Assembly (NCBI RefSeq): GCF_032193765.1
Contig: NZ_JAVBIJ010000001.1
Coordinates: 558,001 to 622,000, forward strand
DNA from: Rhodoferax potami
Lineage (GTDB): Bacteria > Pseudomonadota > Gammaproteobacteria > Burkholderiales > Burkholderiaceae_C
Reading direction: 5' to 3'
DNA length: 64,000 nucleotides
Shown: piece by piece, positions 16,071-24,963 of the stretch
Position numbering within the stretch: position 1 is the stretch's first letter
How the letters are laid out: each line of letters begins with the position of its first letter
Translations under genes and position numbers: made by a program
Notes under the pieces: generated by a model
The model's database searches: none
What the model saw: only the letters and a program-made list of their open reading frames with translations
What the model was told of the DNA's origin: nothing

Positions 16071-16610
16071 CTAGAACGAAGACCCCGGTTCGTTCAAGAA
16101 AGCCAGCTCTTCTGCAGTGGAGGTGCGGCCCAATATGGCATTGCGGTGGGGGTAGCGGCCGAAGCGGTCGATGATCTCTTTGTGGCGCAGATCAAAGTGC
16201 AGGGTGTCTTCCATGCCCGGCTGCGAAAACAAGGCCACGGCTTGCGTGTGCACTAGCGCGGACTCGCTGTGCATGTAGGGCATGTAGGCAAAGCTGCGCT
16301 GCGCCAGGGGCAGGCTACGGTCCTGCCCACTGGCCACCAGCTCTTGCGCCAGCACCAGGGCCAGCGCGTCCTGCGCAAAGGCGCGGGCGGTATCGCGGTA
16401 CACATTGCGCGAGAACTGGTCCAGCACCAACACCTCCGCCAGCCGCCCCTCGGGCGTAGCGCGCCAGGCAAACAGCTCACACCGCGCAGCAGCCTCCAGC
16501 GTGGCGCCGAAGCGGGTGCCGATGGCTTCGTCCAAGGCAGCGTCTTTGGCGAAGTGCTGCTTGGGAGTTAGCTCGGTGAACCAGAAGTGGAGGATGGGTT
16601 GGGGATACAT
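16071..16610 (-). CDS. DUF924 family protein
   Basis: A 179-residue helical, TPR-like protein with family signatures 'ILHFWFTELTPKQHFAKD', 'EVLVLDQFSRNVYRDTARAF', 'YMPYMHSESALVHTQ' and 'RHKEIIDRFGRYPHRNAILG'. DUF924 proteins are widespread, soluble and of unknown function. Length is normal for the family. A truncated, diverged copy of its last third lies at 13856-13996. The gene sits 18 bases downstream of the PIN-like gene on the same strand. Confidence 0.9.
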   Translation of the reverse strand: MYPQPILHFWFTELTPKQHFAKDAALDEAIGTRFGATLEAAARCELFAWRATPEGRLAEVLVLDQFSRNVYRDTARAFAQDALALVLAQELVASGQDRSLPLAQRSFAYMPYMHSESALVHTQAVALFSQPGMEDTLHFDLRHKEIIDRFGRYPHRNAILGRTSTAEELAFLNEPGSSF

Positions 16611-16628
16611 ATTGCGCAGCTCTGTGGG

Positions 16629-17204
16629 CTATCGACTCATTAAGCGATATTGCAATGCAGTCTCATAGGCCTCTTGAAAAAATTTAGTCAATGGCCTGCG
16701 CTCATGCTTTTCGTGTTCCTCAATGACGACGCTATGGTCTGCATCCACTAAGTGACGATGAAAATGGAGCCAACCATAGAGTTTTGGAGTTGTCTCGACC
16801 TTGAGGTGGAGTCTTTGCTCTGCATATTGGCGAGCCTTGCGTTCATCCGTCATAAACGCGAAGGACGTTGTCTTGTAAGCTGTAGCGATACAAGACAACT
16901 CCCCACTGCTAAGCGCTGCTGGCGCTCGGCGTGAAACTGCCAGTAGGTCGTCTAGATCGCAAGGCTGCTCGCTAAATTTGCCTTGTGCTCTCAATACCCT
17001 GAGCCTGCGGATTAGTTCAACTGACTCGGGTGTTGTTGTCTTCCTAGGCTTGTTTAGGCATTCATAAAGAACCATCGGAGTCACATAAAAATTAACCCGA
17101 GCTGAATTTGCAGCACGAAATATCGCGTTTGCTGAAAGAACATTCCAAACAGAGCAAGTGTCTGTGATGACCATAAAGCTGAAGTTGCTCGGATCAAAAG
17201 CCAT
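16629..17204 (-). CDS. PIN-like RNase-type toxin candidate
   Basis: A 191-residue protein with acidic residues ordered as in PIN-domain RNases: 'VITDTCSVWNVLSA' (first Asp), 'YECLNKPR' (Glu), 'SSGELSCIATAYKTTSFAFM' (Glu) and 'TDERKAR' (Asp). PIN proteins cut RNA and are frequent toxins. It overlaps the end of the XRE-ImmA gene by 11 bases, so the pair is translationally coupled. The ATG at 17204 is chosen; a start at 17234 would overlap more. Base composition is more AT-rich than the neighbours, suggesting transfer. No search was possible, so the family is by motif. Confidence 0.7.
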   Translation of the reverse strand: MAFDPSNFSFMVITDTCSVWNVLSANAIFRAANSARVNFYVTPMVLYECLNKPRKTTTPESVELIRRLRVLRAQGKFSEQPCDLDDLLAVSRRAPAALSSGELSCIATAYKTTSFAFMTDERKARQYAEQRLHLKVETTPKLYGWLHFHRHLVDADHSVVIEEHEKHERRPLTKFFQEAYETALQYRLMSR

Positions 17205-18342
17205 GATTGACAGTCCTTCCGAACAAGACAGCAATTTCCGGAAGGTCTGACTGACTTATTCGTAGTGCTTCAATTAGTCGCCCAGTGCTGATCAGTTCCT
17301 TGTAATGCGCCTCAAAACATAAATTTACGAAGTAGTCCGATAGACCCCTCTCAAGCAAAGATAGACGTCGTGCCCGTTGGCTATCAGTCAGGTTTTCTGG
17401 CGCCTCAGGATCTATCTTGGCAGAGGTCGGCACACGAATTGTCCGAAGCTTTGATGCAGTTCCCTGATTAATCAATTTCGCATCCTTCAATGCTTTAAGG
17501 AGTGCAGAAACGCTAACTCGAAACTTCTGTGCCCAAGGGGCGATGTTGGATTCGTCGAGTGTCCCGATTCGTTGCAGAAGGTGTACTGGCATCAAGTAGT
17601 TCGACGCAAAACTGTTTGCCCGTATTTCGATCAACTCCGCTTTGTTGTATTTTGAGCTGTGAGTTTCGTAGGTAAGCATCACGCGCTCAGACGAATCGAA
17701 TATCGAATGTGCAACTTCGTGACAGACCGAAAAGCGCTGTCGGTAAATATCCTCGTTGTAATTGATAAGTACACAATGACCCGCTAACGGATCTTGAATG
17801 TAAAGACCAGAGATATCGCTGTTGACTAGCCGTTGGCGCAGTATGTGAACACCAATGCTTCGGAAGTCCGCGTATATGTCGTGGGGTACTTCATTTTCTT
17901 TGTGACTTAAGTGAGATCGAAGCTTCTTCGCAGTAGCTTGTCCATCTCCTTTGTAGAAATTGCCCACCCTAGGCGCTGGAAATGGAGTCTTTTTGATACC
18001 CAGTAATCCTTCCAGGGAGGATTCAATCTGGCAGATATGCAAAAACTCCTGAATAGATCTGCGGTCAACTGCAGAAAACGTATTTCCGTATCGTCTGAAT
18101 AGGATGTCTGTCAATTCACCTGGCGGAGGTACTGAATCATCAATCAGGGAACGGAAATCACATTCGTAGAGACTTGCAAGAATCAGCACTTCATCACCAG
18201 TTGGCCGTGTTTGGGCCAACTCAATCTGAGTCAATCGTTCAATTGGCAGATCGATGGTTTTGCAGACATCCTCAATTGAGTACTCAAGCGTTTTTCGTAT
18301 TTGCTTAAGTCGCGTTGCTATTGTTTGAATATCCGCGGCCAT
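17194..18342 (-). CDS. XRE-type regulator with ImmA/IrrE metallopeptidase domain
   Basis: A 382-residue protein. Residues 1 to about 65 form a Cro/CI-type helix-turn-helix ('IATRLKQIRKTLEYSIEDV', 'LTQIELAQTRPTGDEV'). A domain around residues 150-280 has the zinc motif 'VCHEVAHSIF' (HExxH) of ImmA/IrrE peptidases plus 'ANSFASNYLMP' downstream. Such proteins cleave a repressor or act as antitoxins, and are known partners of toxin genes. The coupled PIN-like gene follows. The pair is AT-richer than flanking glnS, so it looks like an acquired toxin-antitoxin or defence module. The upstream gap to glnS is about 70 bases. Confidence 0.85.
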   Translation of the reverse strand: MAADIQTIATRLKQIRKTLEYSIEDVCKTIDLPIERLTQIELAQTRPTGDEVLILASLYECDFRSLIDDSVPPPGELTDILFRRYGNTFSAVDRRSIQEFLHICQIESSLEGLLGIKKTPFPAPRVGNFYKGDGQATAKKLRSHLSHKENEVPHDIYADFRSIGVHILRQRLVNSDISGLYIQDPLAGHCVLINYNEDIYRQRFSVCHEVAHSIFDSSERVMLTYETHSSKYNKAELIEIRANSFASNYLMPVHLLQRIGTLDESNIAPWAQKFRVSVSALLKALKDAKLINQGTASKLRTIRVPTSAKIDPEAPENLTDSQRARRLSLLERGLSDYFVNLCFEAHYKELISTGRLIEALRISQSDLPEIAVLFGRTVNHGF

Positions 18343-18411
18343 ATTAATTGCTGGTCAATCAGGTATAGATAAGGTGTTCCAGAATGAGGCCTAAAACCGA
18401 ACTCTGCGTTT

Positions 18412-20235
18412 TCACTTCCCCCAACTATCCTTCAACCCCACCGCCAAGTTAAACACCGGCTTGTCCGCCTTGTGGTCCATGCGGTCGGCCACAAAGTAGC
18501 CGTGGCGTTCAAACTGGAACTTCTGGTCGGGCTGCGCGTTGGCCAGTGACGGCTCCACGATGGCGGTCACCACCTTCAGGCTGTTGGGGTTCAGGCTTTC
18601 CAGGAAGTCTTTGCCGCCCGCGTCGGGCTGGGCGTCGCTGAACAGGCGGTCGTACATGCGCACTTGCGCCGACACGCCGTCGGCCACGCCCACCCAGGTG
18701 ATGGCAGCTTTCACCTTCACCAGGTCGGCGCCGGGGGTGCCGCTCTTGGTGTCGGGCACCACGGTGGCCAGCACTTCGGTAATGACGCCATTGGCATCTT
18801 TGGTGCAGCCGGTGCACTCGATCACGTGTCCGCCCTTCAGGCGCACCTTGTTGCCGGGGAACAGGCGCTTGTAGCCCTTGGGGGGCACTTCTTCAAAGTC
18901 TTCGCGCTCGATCCACACCTCTTTGCCGATGGTGAAGTGGCGCACCGGTGATTCGGTTCCCTCGGGCGGGTGGGGCAGGGCGGGCATGCTGCACGCGTCC
19001 AGATACGCGTCGCCACCTTGCTCTGCAAACACCTCGCCCCAGTTGGTCAGTACCAGCTTCACGGGGTTGAGCACGGCCATGCCACGGTGGGCAGTGTTCT
19101 CCAGGTCTTCGCGCAGGCAGCCTTCCAGGGTGCTGTAGTCGATCCAGCTGTCGCTCTTGGTCACGCCAATGCGCTCGGCAAACAGTTGGATGGCGGCAGG
19201 CGTGTAACCACGGCGGCGCAGGCCGACGATGGTAGGCATGCGCGGGTCGTCCCAGCCACTGACCTTGCCTTCATTCACCAGTGCGGCCAGCTTGCGTTTG
19301 CTGGTAATCACATAGGTGAGGTTCAGGCGGGCAAATTCATATTGCTTGGGCGCGGGGGCTGCCAGCAGGCCGGTATCAATGAGGCGGTCCATCAGCCAGT
19401 CGTAAAACGGGCGCTGGTCTTCAAACTCCAGCGTGCAGATGCTGTGGGTGATTTGCTCCAGTGCGTCCTCAATCGGGTGCGCAAAGGTGTACATGGGGTA
19501 AATGCACCATGTGTCGCCCGTGTTGTGGTGCGTGGCGCGGCGGATGCGGTAGATGGCCGGGTCGCGCATGTTGATGTTGGGGCTGGCCATGTCGATCTTG
19601 GCGCGCAGCACCATCGATCCATCGGCGTGTTTGCCATCGCGCATTTCGCGGAAGCGGGCCAGGTTCTCCGCAGGTGTGCGGGTGCGGAAAGGGCTGTCCA
19701 CGCCGGGCTTGCCGAAGTCGCCACGGTTCACGCGCATTTGCTCAGGCGTTTGCTCGTCCACATAGGCGTGGCCGGCTTCGATCAGCGCCTCGGCGGCGCG
19801 GTACATAAAGTCAAAGTAGTCGCTGGCCTGGTAGGGGGCCACGCTGTAGTCGCCCTGGCTGCCGTTCCAGTCAAAGCCCAGCCACTTCACCGCGTCGATG
19901 ATGCTGTTGACGTATTCGGTGTCTTCTTTTTCGGGGTTGGTGTCGTCAAAGCGCAGGTGGCACACGCCGCCGTAGTCGCGCGCCAGCCCGAAGTTGATGC
20001 AGATGCTCTTGGCGTGGCCTACGTGCAGGTAGCCGTTGGGCTCGGGGGGAAAGCGGGTGCGGATTTTGGCGGGGTCAGGCTCGCCAGCGGCGTGGTGCGC
20101 GGCGTCGCCGGGGGTGCCGGCCCAGCGGCGCTGGGCGTAGGTGCCTTTTTCGAGGTCAGATTCGATGATCTGGCGCAAAAAGTTGCTGGGCTTGACGGTG
20201 TCGGTAGCTGTGTTCGCGGGGGTGGGGGTGCTCAT
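18412..20235 (-). CDS. glnS: Glutaminyl-tRNA synthetase
   Basis: A 607-residue class I synthetase charging tRNA-Gln. The HIGH signature is 'GYLHVGHAKSICINFG', with 'FPPEPNGYL' before it. The KMSKS-like loop is 'VITSKRKLAALV'. The C-terminal beta-barrel anticodon domain begins about residue 370. Length matches bacterial GlnRS. The upstream 116 bases are shared with the divergent PAS-GGDEF gene. Its presence means glutaminylation is direct rather than through the Gat amidotransferase for this tRNA. Confidence 0.96.
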   Translation of the reverse strand: MSTPTPANTATDTVKPSNFLRQIIESDLEKGTYAQRRWAGTPGDAAHHAAGEPDPAKIRTRFPPEPNGYLHVGHAKSICINFGLARDYGGVCHLRFDDTNPEKEDTEYVNSIIDAVKWLGFDWNGSQGDYSVAPYQASDYFDFMYRAAEALIEAGHAYVDEQTPEQMRVNRGDFGKPGVDSPFRTRTPAENLARFREMRDGKHADGSMVLRAKIDMASPNINMRDPAIYRIRRATHHNTGDTWCIYPMYTFAHPIEDALEQITHSICTLEFEDQRPFYDWLMDRLIDTGLLAAPAPKQYEFARLNLTYVITSKRKLAALVNEGKVSGWDDPRMPTIVGLRRRGYTPAAIQLFAERIGVTKSDSWIDYSTLEGCLREDLENTAHRGMAVLNPVKLVLTNWGEVFAEQGGDAYLDACSMPALPHPPEGTESPVRHFTIGKEVWIEREDFEEVPPKGYKRLFPGNKVRLKGGHVIECTGCTKDANGVITEVLATVVPDTKSGTPGADLVKVKAAITWVGVADGVSAQVRMYDRLFSDAQPDAGGKDFLESLNPNSLKVVTAIVEPSLANAQPDQKFQFERHGYFVADRMDHKADKPVFNLAVGLKDSWGK

Positions 20236-20351
20236 TCGCAGATTTTAGACGCCGCATCTTGCGTCTCGCCCCGCGGGGGTGCCTGGCGGGCTTGTGTAAG
20301 CGGAGTTCGTTACTATGTGCTTGTTACATTTTTAACAATTTATAGGATCTG

Positions 20352-21278
20352 ATGGCTGACTCCAAAGGCATTGCTGTGAGCTCGTATTTCGCGGAAGACC
20401 TGGCTCGCCTGTACGAGCAGTCGCCCCTGCATGTGGTGTTGTACGACCCGCAAGACATGGTGCGCTACGCGAACCCGTCGCACTGCATTGACTTTGCCAT
20501 GGCGCGGGATGTGCCGATCTCGTGGTCCGACATGATGCGCCACAGCTATGCCAACAAGGTAGGCGCCGCTATCCAGACCGACGACATCGAGGCGTGGCTG
20601 ATCTCTGCCAAGGCGCGGCGGGGCAAGCTGCCGTTTCGCTGTTTTGAGGCCGACCTGCGCAGCGGCCAGTGGATGTACATCACCGAAACCATGGACGAGC
20701 AGGGCTGGATGTTGAGCGTGGGCTTTGACATTACGGCCCTGCGCACCAACGACCGCTCGTTGCGCCAGGCGCGCGATGGCGCTTTGCGGGCCGCCCAGGT
20801 GGACGCACTCACCGGCGTGAGCAGCCGTGCCCATGTGCTCGAGCAGCTTGATTTGCGGCTCAACCAGTTGCGCGGCAACCAGCAGCCTTGCGGTTTGGTG
20901 CTGCTGGACCTGGATTACTTTAAAAAAATCAACGACACCTATGGCCACAACGCGGGGGACGAGGTCTTGCAGCGCTTTGCCCGCCTGGTGGTGAGCTCGC
21001 TAGGGCGCAACGACGGGTTTGGCCGTATCGGGGGCGAGGAGTTTTTGCTGCTATTCCCCCAAGCCACCCCTGCTGAAATGGAGGCCAAGGTGCAAGCCAT
21101 CCTGGAGCTGGTGCGCGAGTCGTCGCCCTTGCCCGAGGTGCCGCGCTTTCACCACACCTGCTCTGCTGGCCTGACCATGCTGGACCCTGCCCTGAGCAGC
21201 ATTGAAAACATGCGCAATGCAGACCGCGCGCTCTACGCCGCCAAGGCCGCAGGCCGTGACCGGCTGATGTGGGCCTGA
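20352..21278 (+). CDS. PAS-GGDEF diguanylate cyclase
   Basis: A 308-residue soluble protein: an N-terminal PAS-like sensor (about residues 15-135, 'LYEQSPLHVVLYDPQDMVRY'), a short helical linker, then a GGDEF domain with 'VDALTGVSSRAHVLEQLDL', 'LDLDYFKKINDTYGHNAGDE' and the intact active site 'GRIGGEEF'. It should make cyclic-di-GMP. The product-inhibition RxxD is not at the usual place ('GRND' there), so feedback may be weak. Ribosome site AGGA precedes the ATG. No membrane segments, so the signal is probably cytosolic. Confidence 0.9.
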   Translation: MADSKGIAVSSYFAEDLARLYEQSPLHVVLYDPQDMVRYANPSHCIDFAMARDVPISWSDMMRHSYANKVGAAIQTDDIEAWLISAKARRGKLPFRCFEADLRSGQWMYITETMDEQGWMLSVGFDITALRTNDRSLRQARDGALRAAQVDALTGVSSRAHVLEQLDLRLNQLRGNQQPCGLVLLDLDYFKKINDTYGHNAGDEVLQRFARLVVSSLGRNDGFGRIGGEEFLLLFPQATPAEMEAKVQAILELVRESSPLPEVPRFHHTCSAGLTMLDPALSSIENMRNADRALYAAKAAGRDRLMWA

Positions 21279-21301
21279 GCCTTAGGCCAAAGCCTTTTTC
21301 T

Positions 21302-22231
21302 TCAGGTGTGGTTCCAGCCGGTGAGCTGCACCAAGCGCTCCAGTGCAAAAGCGCCCAGCACCGAGTTGCCTTTGGCGTCCAGCTCGGGCGCCCATACCGC
21401 CACCGTGCCCACTCCAGGGGCAATGGCCACAATGCCGCCGCCCACGCCGGTTTTGACCGGCAAGCCGATGCGGTAGGCAAAGTCGCCAGCGGCGTCATAG
21501 GCGCCGCAGGTGAGCAGCAGTGCGTTGACGCGGCGGGCCTCGTCGGGGCTTAAAAACTGCTCGTCCGGGCGGCCGTCGCGGCCGAGGTCACGGCCCGCGT
21601 TGGCTAAAAACATGGTGGCTTGGGCGAGCTGGGCGCAGTTCATCTCGGTGGCGCACTGGCGGCAGTAGTTGTCGAGCACCAGCTCGGGCGCGTTGGCAAA
21701 GTTGCCGTGGCTTTTCATGAAGTAGGCCATGGCCATGTTGCGGTGGGCGGTGTCGCGCTCGCTCTTGGCGACAGCTGCGTTCCAGCTCAGGTCGGGGTCG
21801 TCGGTCAGGCGGCGCAGAGCGCCCAAGAGTGCGTAGTCGAGGTGGGCGTAGCGGGTGGTGAGGATGTCGGTAATTACCAATGCGCCGGCATTGATAAAGG
21901 GGTTGCGCGGAATGCCGTGTTCGGTTTCCAGCTGCACCATCGAGTTAAACGCCGCGCCCGAAGGCTCGCGGCCTACGCGCTTCCACAGGTCTTCGCCGAT
22001 GGCCTTGAGCGCCAGCACAAAAGTAAACAGCTTGGTAATGCTCTGCAGCGAGAACGGGGTGTGCGCATCGCCCACATGAAACGTGCTGCCGTCTACCAGC
22101 GCCACCGCCATACCAAACTGCCGTGGCGGCACTTGGGCTAGCGCGGGAATGTAGTCGGCCACCTTGCCTTGGCCAAACAGGGCGCGGGCTTCGGTGTTGA
22201 TTTGGGCCAGGGCGGTGGTGAGGGTGTGCAT
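21302..22231 (-). CDS. glsA: Glutaminase
   Basis: A 309-residue serine-dependent glutaminase (beta-lactamase-like fold) hydrolysing glutamine to glutamate and ammonia. Signatures: 'GKVADYIPALAQVPPRQFG', the catalytic S-x-x-K in 'FSLQSITKLFTFVLAL', 'NPFINAGALV', 'YCRQCATEMNCAQLA' and 'GLPVKTGVGGGIVAI'. Length matches GlsA. It is convergent with the PAS-GGDEF gene with a 23-base gap. It belongs to cytosolic nitrogen and acid-stress metabolism. Confidence 0.96.
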   Translation of the reverse strand: MHTLTTALAQINTEARALFGQGKVADYIPALAQVPPRQFGMAVALVDGSTFHVGDAHTPFSLQSITKLFTFVLALKAIGEDLWKRVGREPSGAAFNSMVQLETEHGIPRNPFINAGALVITDILTTRYAHLDYALLGALRRLTDDPDLSWNAAVAKSERDTAHRNMAMAYFMKSHGNFANAPELVLDNYCRQCATEMNCAQLAQATMFLANAGRDLGRDGRPDEQFLSPDEARRVNALLLTCGAYDAAGDFAYRIGLPVKTGVGGGIVAIAPGVGTVAVWAPELDAKGNSVLGAFALERLVQLTGWNHT

Positions 22232-22292
22232 GGTTTCATTCTAGGAGTGGCCTTGTGGTACATATGCAGGCCAACCATAGGGGGGATGCGCA

Positions 22293-23426
22293 ATGCACAT
22301 CAAAGACGACACAGGCACGGCAGATTTACCGGTTGCGCTGCGCTTGCAAGATTTGACCGAGGCTGCCCGCGACGGCGTGATCACCGAGTCGCAGGCGCAG
22401 GCCTTGTGGCAGCGCTGGCACTATCGCGTGCAGCCGCACAGCGCTGCACAGCGCGAGCCGGGGCACGGGCTGCAGCCGGTGGCTGCGGGGCCGGGGTTCA
22501 GCTTTGTGAATGTGCTGTATTACTTTGGCGGTTTGCTGGCCATCGGGGCGATGTCGCTGTTCATGACCCTGGGCTTTCAGCAAATGGGGCCTATGGCCTT
22601 GCTGTTGCTGGGCGTGGCCTACTTGTGGGCGGCGCTCAAGGTGGCAGACCATTTCAAAGGCCGGGGCCTGATGGTGCCGGCAGGCCTGCTGGCCACGCTG
22701 GCAGTGTTTTTGGTGCCCTTGATTGTGTGGAGCGGGCAGCACCTGATGGGCTGGTGGCCGCCTGGGGGCTCGGACTCGCTGGCCAGCTACCACACGCGGA
22801 TTGACTGGCGCTGGCTGACCCTAGAGCTGGCCACCCTGGCAGCTGGTGTGGTGATGCTGTGGCGCTACCGCTTGCCCTTTATGGTGATGCCGTTGGCACT
22901 CACGCTGTGGTACCTGAGTATGGATGTGGCCAACATGCTGCTCCTGGACCATCGCTGGGAGTGGGAGTTCATGCGCGACATGTCGCTGGTGTTTGGCATT
23001 GGTACGGTGGCGGTGGCCCTGTGGGTGGATGTGCGGACCCGGCTCTCGCAGTCGGCCGAGTGGCGGCAGGACTTTGCGTTTTGGCTCTATATTTTTGGCA
23101 CCACCATGTTCTGGTGCGGCCTGAGCCTTAATGACTCGGGCTCCGAGCTGGCCAAGCTGGGTTATTGCGCGCTGAATGTGGCCTTGGTGCTGGTGGGGGC
23201 GGCCATTGGGCGGCGCGTGTTCACGGTGTACGGCGCCTTTGGGGTGCTGCTGTATTTGGGGCACCTGTCGCACAAGGTGTTTCAGGATAGTTTTATGTTT
23301 CCGTTTGCACTCACGGTGCTGGGCTTGGGGCTGGTGGCCTTGGGCGTTTGGTGGCAGCGCAACGAGGCTGCGATTGCCGCCCGGCTGAGCGCCTTTGTGC
23401 CGCGTGGTTTGCAACCCCGGTCTTGA
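22293..23426 (+). CDS. Multi-spanning membrane protein (DUF2157-like)
   Basis: A 377-residue inner-membrane protein. The first 70 residues are cytosolic and helical ('DLTEAARDGVITESQAQALW'), followed by about nine to ten hydrophobic helices. The N-terminal short helical segment plus a bundle of helices resembles DUF2157/DUF4401-type proteins, whose function is unknown. The ATG at 22293 is used; no strong ribosome site is seen. It is followed by a strong terminator and is divergent from glsA. Confidence 0.75.
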   Translation: MHIKDDTGTADLPVALRLQDLTEAARDGVITESQAQALWQRWHYRVQPHSAAQREPGHGLQPVAAGPGFSFVNVLYYFGGLLAIGAMSLFMTLGFQQMGPMALLLLGVAYLWAALKVADHFKGRGLMVPAGLLATLAVFLVPLIVWSGQHLMGWWPPGGSDSLASYHTRIDWRWLTLELATLAAGVVMLWRYRLPFMVMPLALTLWYLSMDVANMLLLDHRWEWEFMRDMSLVFGIGTVAVALWVDVRTRLSQSAEWRQDFAFWLYIFGTTMFWCGLSLNDSGSELAKLGYCALNVALVLVGAAIGRRVFTVYGAFGVLLYLGHLSHKVFQDSFMFPFALTVLGLGLVALGVWWQRNEAAIAARLSAFVPRGLQPRS

Positions 23427-23483
23427 GTGAACGTGTGCCGCGCTGGCACTGGCAGTAGCAGTGGCAGATTAGCGGGCACGCAT

Positions 23484-23515
23484 AAAAAAAGCGCACTGCA
23501 GGCAGTGCGCTTTTT
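23484..23515. terminator. Bidirectional rho-independent terminator
   Basis: GCGCACTGC (23491-23499) and GCAGTGCGC (23502-23510) form a perfect nine-pair stem with a two-base loop, flanked by A-run and T-run tails (AAAAAAA / TTTTT). It sits between convergent genes (membrane protein, then livK) and can stop transcription from both sides. Confidence 0.9.
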
Positions 23516-23557
23516 GCTGTGCATGGCAACTTGTGTTGCCATGAGACAGGTCCGTGA

Positions 23558-24694
23558 TTAGCGGATCACAGCGATTTCAGACAGCTTGCCGCCCTTGACG
23601 GTCTTCAGTGTCAAAGCGCCGTTCAGGATGTCGCCCTTGTTGTCAAAGGAGATGTTGCCTGTCACGCCCTTGTAGTCCTTGGTAGCTGCCAACACGGGCA
23701 GGTACTTGGCTGGGTCGGAAGAACCGGCCTTGACCATGGCGGCAACCATCAGGTTCACGCCGTCGTACACGTAGGGTGCGTACACCTGAACGTCTGTACC
23801 GAACTTGGCCTTGAATTTGGTCTTGAATGCGTCCATGCCGACCTTTTGCTGGCCTTCCACGCCACCGGCTTCCGCGCAGTAGACTTGGTTGTCAGCAATC
23901 GCGTCGCCACCCAACTTCACCAATTCGGTGGAGCAGATGCCGTCGCCGCCCATGAACTTAGCGTTGATGCCCAAGGACTTCATTTGACGCAGCATGGGGC
24001 CTGCAACAGCGTCCATACCGCCGAAGAACACGACGTCGGCTTTCTTGCCCTTGATAGTGGTCAGGATAGCGGAGAAGTCAGTGGCCTTGTCGGTCGTGAA
24101 TTCTTTAGCAACCACGGTGCCACCAGCAGCTTCAACAGCCTTGCTGAACTCTTGTGCAACGCCTTGGCCGTAAGCAGTACGGTCGTCGATCACGGCGATG
24201 GACTTGCCCTTCAGTTCTTTCACAGCGTAACGGCCCAGTGTGCCGCCCAGTTGTGCATCGTCAGCCACCAAACGGAAAGCTGTCTTGAAGCCTTGGCGTG
24301 TGTACTTGGGGTTGGTAGCGGAAGGAGAAACTTGGGGGATGCCAGCGTCAGAGTAGATGCTGGAAGCAGGGATGGTGGTGCCGGAGTTCAAGTGACCGAC
24401 CACGCCGGAAACCTTGGCATCAGCCAGCTTCTGGGCAACAGCAGTACCTTGCTTGGGATCAGCTGCGTCGTCTTCTGTCATCAAACGCAGAGTAACTTTT
24501 TTACCGCCGATGGTCACGCCAGCTGCGTTGAGTTCTTCAACGGCCAATTTGGCGCCGTTTTCGTTGTCCTTACCCAAGTGGGCGATCGCGCCGCTTGTAG
24601 GGCCAACGTGAGCGATAGTGACAACCGCGTTTTGTGCGAAAGCCATTCCGGTGGTCAAGGCGATGGCTGCGGCTGCAACAATTTTCAACTTCAT
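23558..24694 (-). CDS. Branched-chain amino-acid ABC transporter binding protein (LivK-type)
   Basis: A 378-residue periplasmic binding protein with signal peptide 'KIVAAAAIALTTGMAFAQ' and type I fold marks: 'VTIAHVGPTSGAIAHLGKDN', 'GVVGHLNSGTTIPASSIYSD', 'PQVSPSATNPKYTRQGF' and 'DDRTAYGQG'. It would deliver leucine, isoleucine, valine or a related amide to a Liv permease, none of which is in the window. Ribosome site GGAG lies before the ATG. A second, lipoprotein-type paralogue is at 25587. Many copies in this family bind other ligands such as amides or aromatic acids. Confidence 0.9.
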   Translation of the reverse strand: MKLKIVAAAAIALTTGMAFAQNAVVTIAHVGPTSGAIAHLGKDNENGAKLAVEELNAAGVTIGGKKVTLRLMTEDDAADPKQGTAVAQKLADAKVSGVVGHLNSGTTIPASSIYSDAGIPQVSPSATNPKYTRQGFKTAFRLVADDAQLGGTLGRYAVKELKGKSIAVIDDRTAYGQGVAQEFSKAVEAAGGTVVAKEFTTDKATDFSAILTTIKGKKADVVFFGGMDAVAGPMLRQMKSLGINAKFMGGDGICSTELVKLGGDAIADNQVYCAEAGGVEGQQKVGMDAFKTKFKAKFGTDVQVYAPYVYDGVNLMVAAMVKAGSSDPAKYLPVLAATKDYKGVTGNISFDNKGDILNGALTLKTVKGGKLSEIAVIR

Positions 24695-24891
24695 AAAAAC
24701 TCCAAATTAAAAAAGTGTGAATAAATTTCTCACCGGGGCGAACATTAGCGCAAGTCTTGAAAGGTGAGCATCAGGCTTGTACTGATATGGTACTAGTATT
24801 TAAATCTCTAATGGAGCATGAATTGATTTGCTCCCAAAACAGGGCTTCTCCCTCTGAAGCGAGGTTGCCTTTGGTGCCCCGGATGAACGAA

Positions 24892-24908
24892 TGCACAGTT
24901 TTGGTGCG
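24892..24908. promoter_or_regulatory. NtrC-like dyad upstream of the LivK-type gene (tentative)
   Basis: TGCACAGTTTTGGTGCG resembles the NtrC consensus TGCACC-N5-GGTGCA (10 of 12 positions), with the core GCAC-N7-GTGC intact. It lies about 200 bases upstream of the LivK-type start, a plausible enhancer distance. I did not find a convincing sigma-54 -24/-12 element downstream, so the call is weak. Confidence 0.2.
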
Positions 24909-24963
24909 AGTTGTGCGTTAGGGAAAGCCCCGGGGCGGAACCGGTTTTGGCATCCGGGCCTGA

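Noticed and set aside
18970-20352. A 460-codon plus-strand open frame opposite glnS
   Set aside because: glnS is unmistakable on the other strand. This frame has no motif and the Val/Gly/Ala bias of an antisense shadow.
24779-24794. Two direct GTACT half-sites 11 bp apart upstream of the LivK-type gene
   Set aside because: Short, AT-rich context and no known regulator with that pattern; likely chance.
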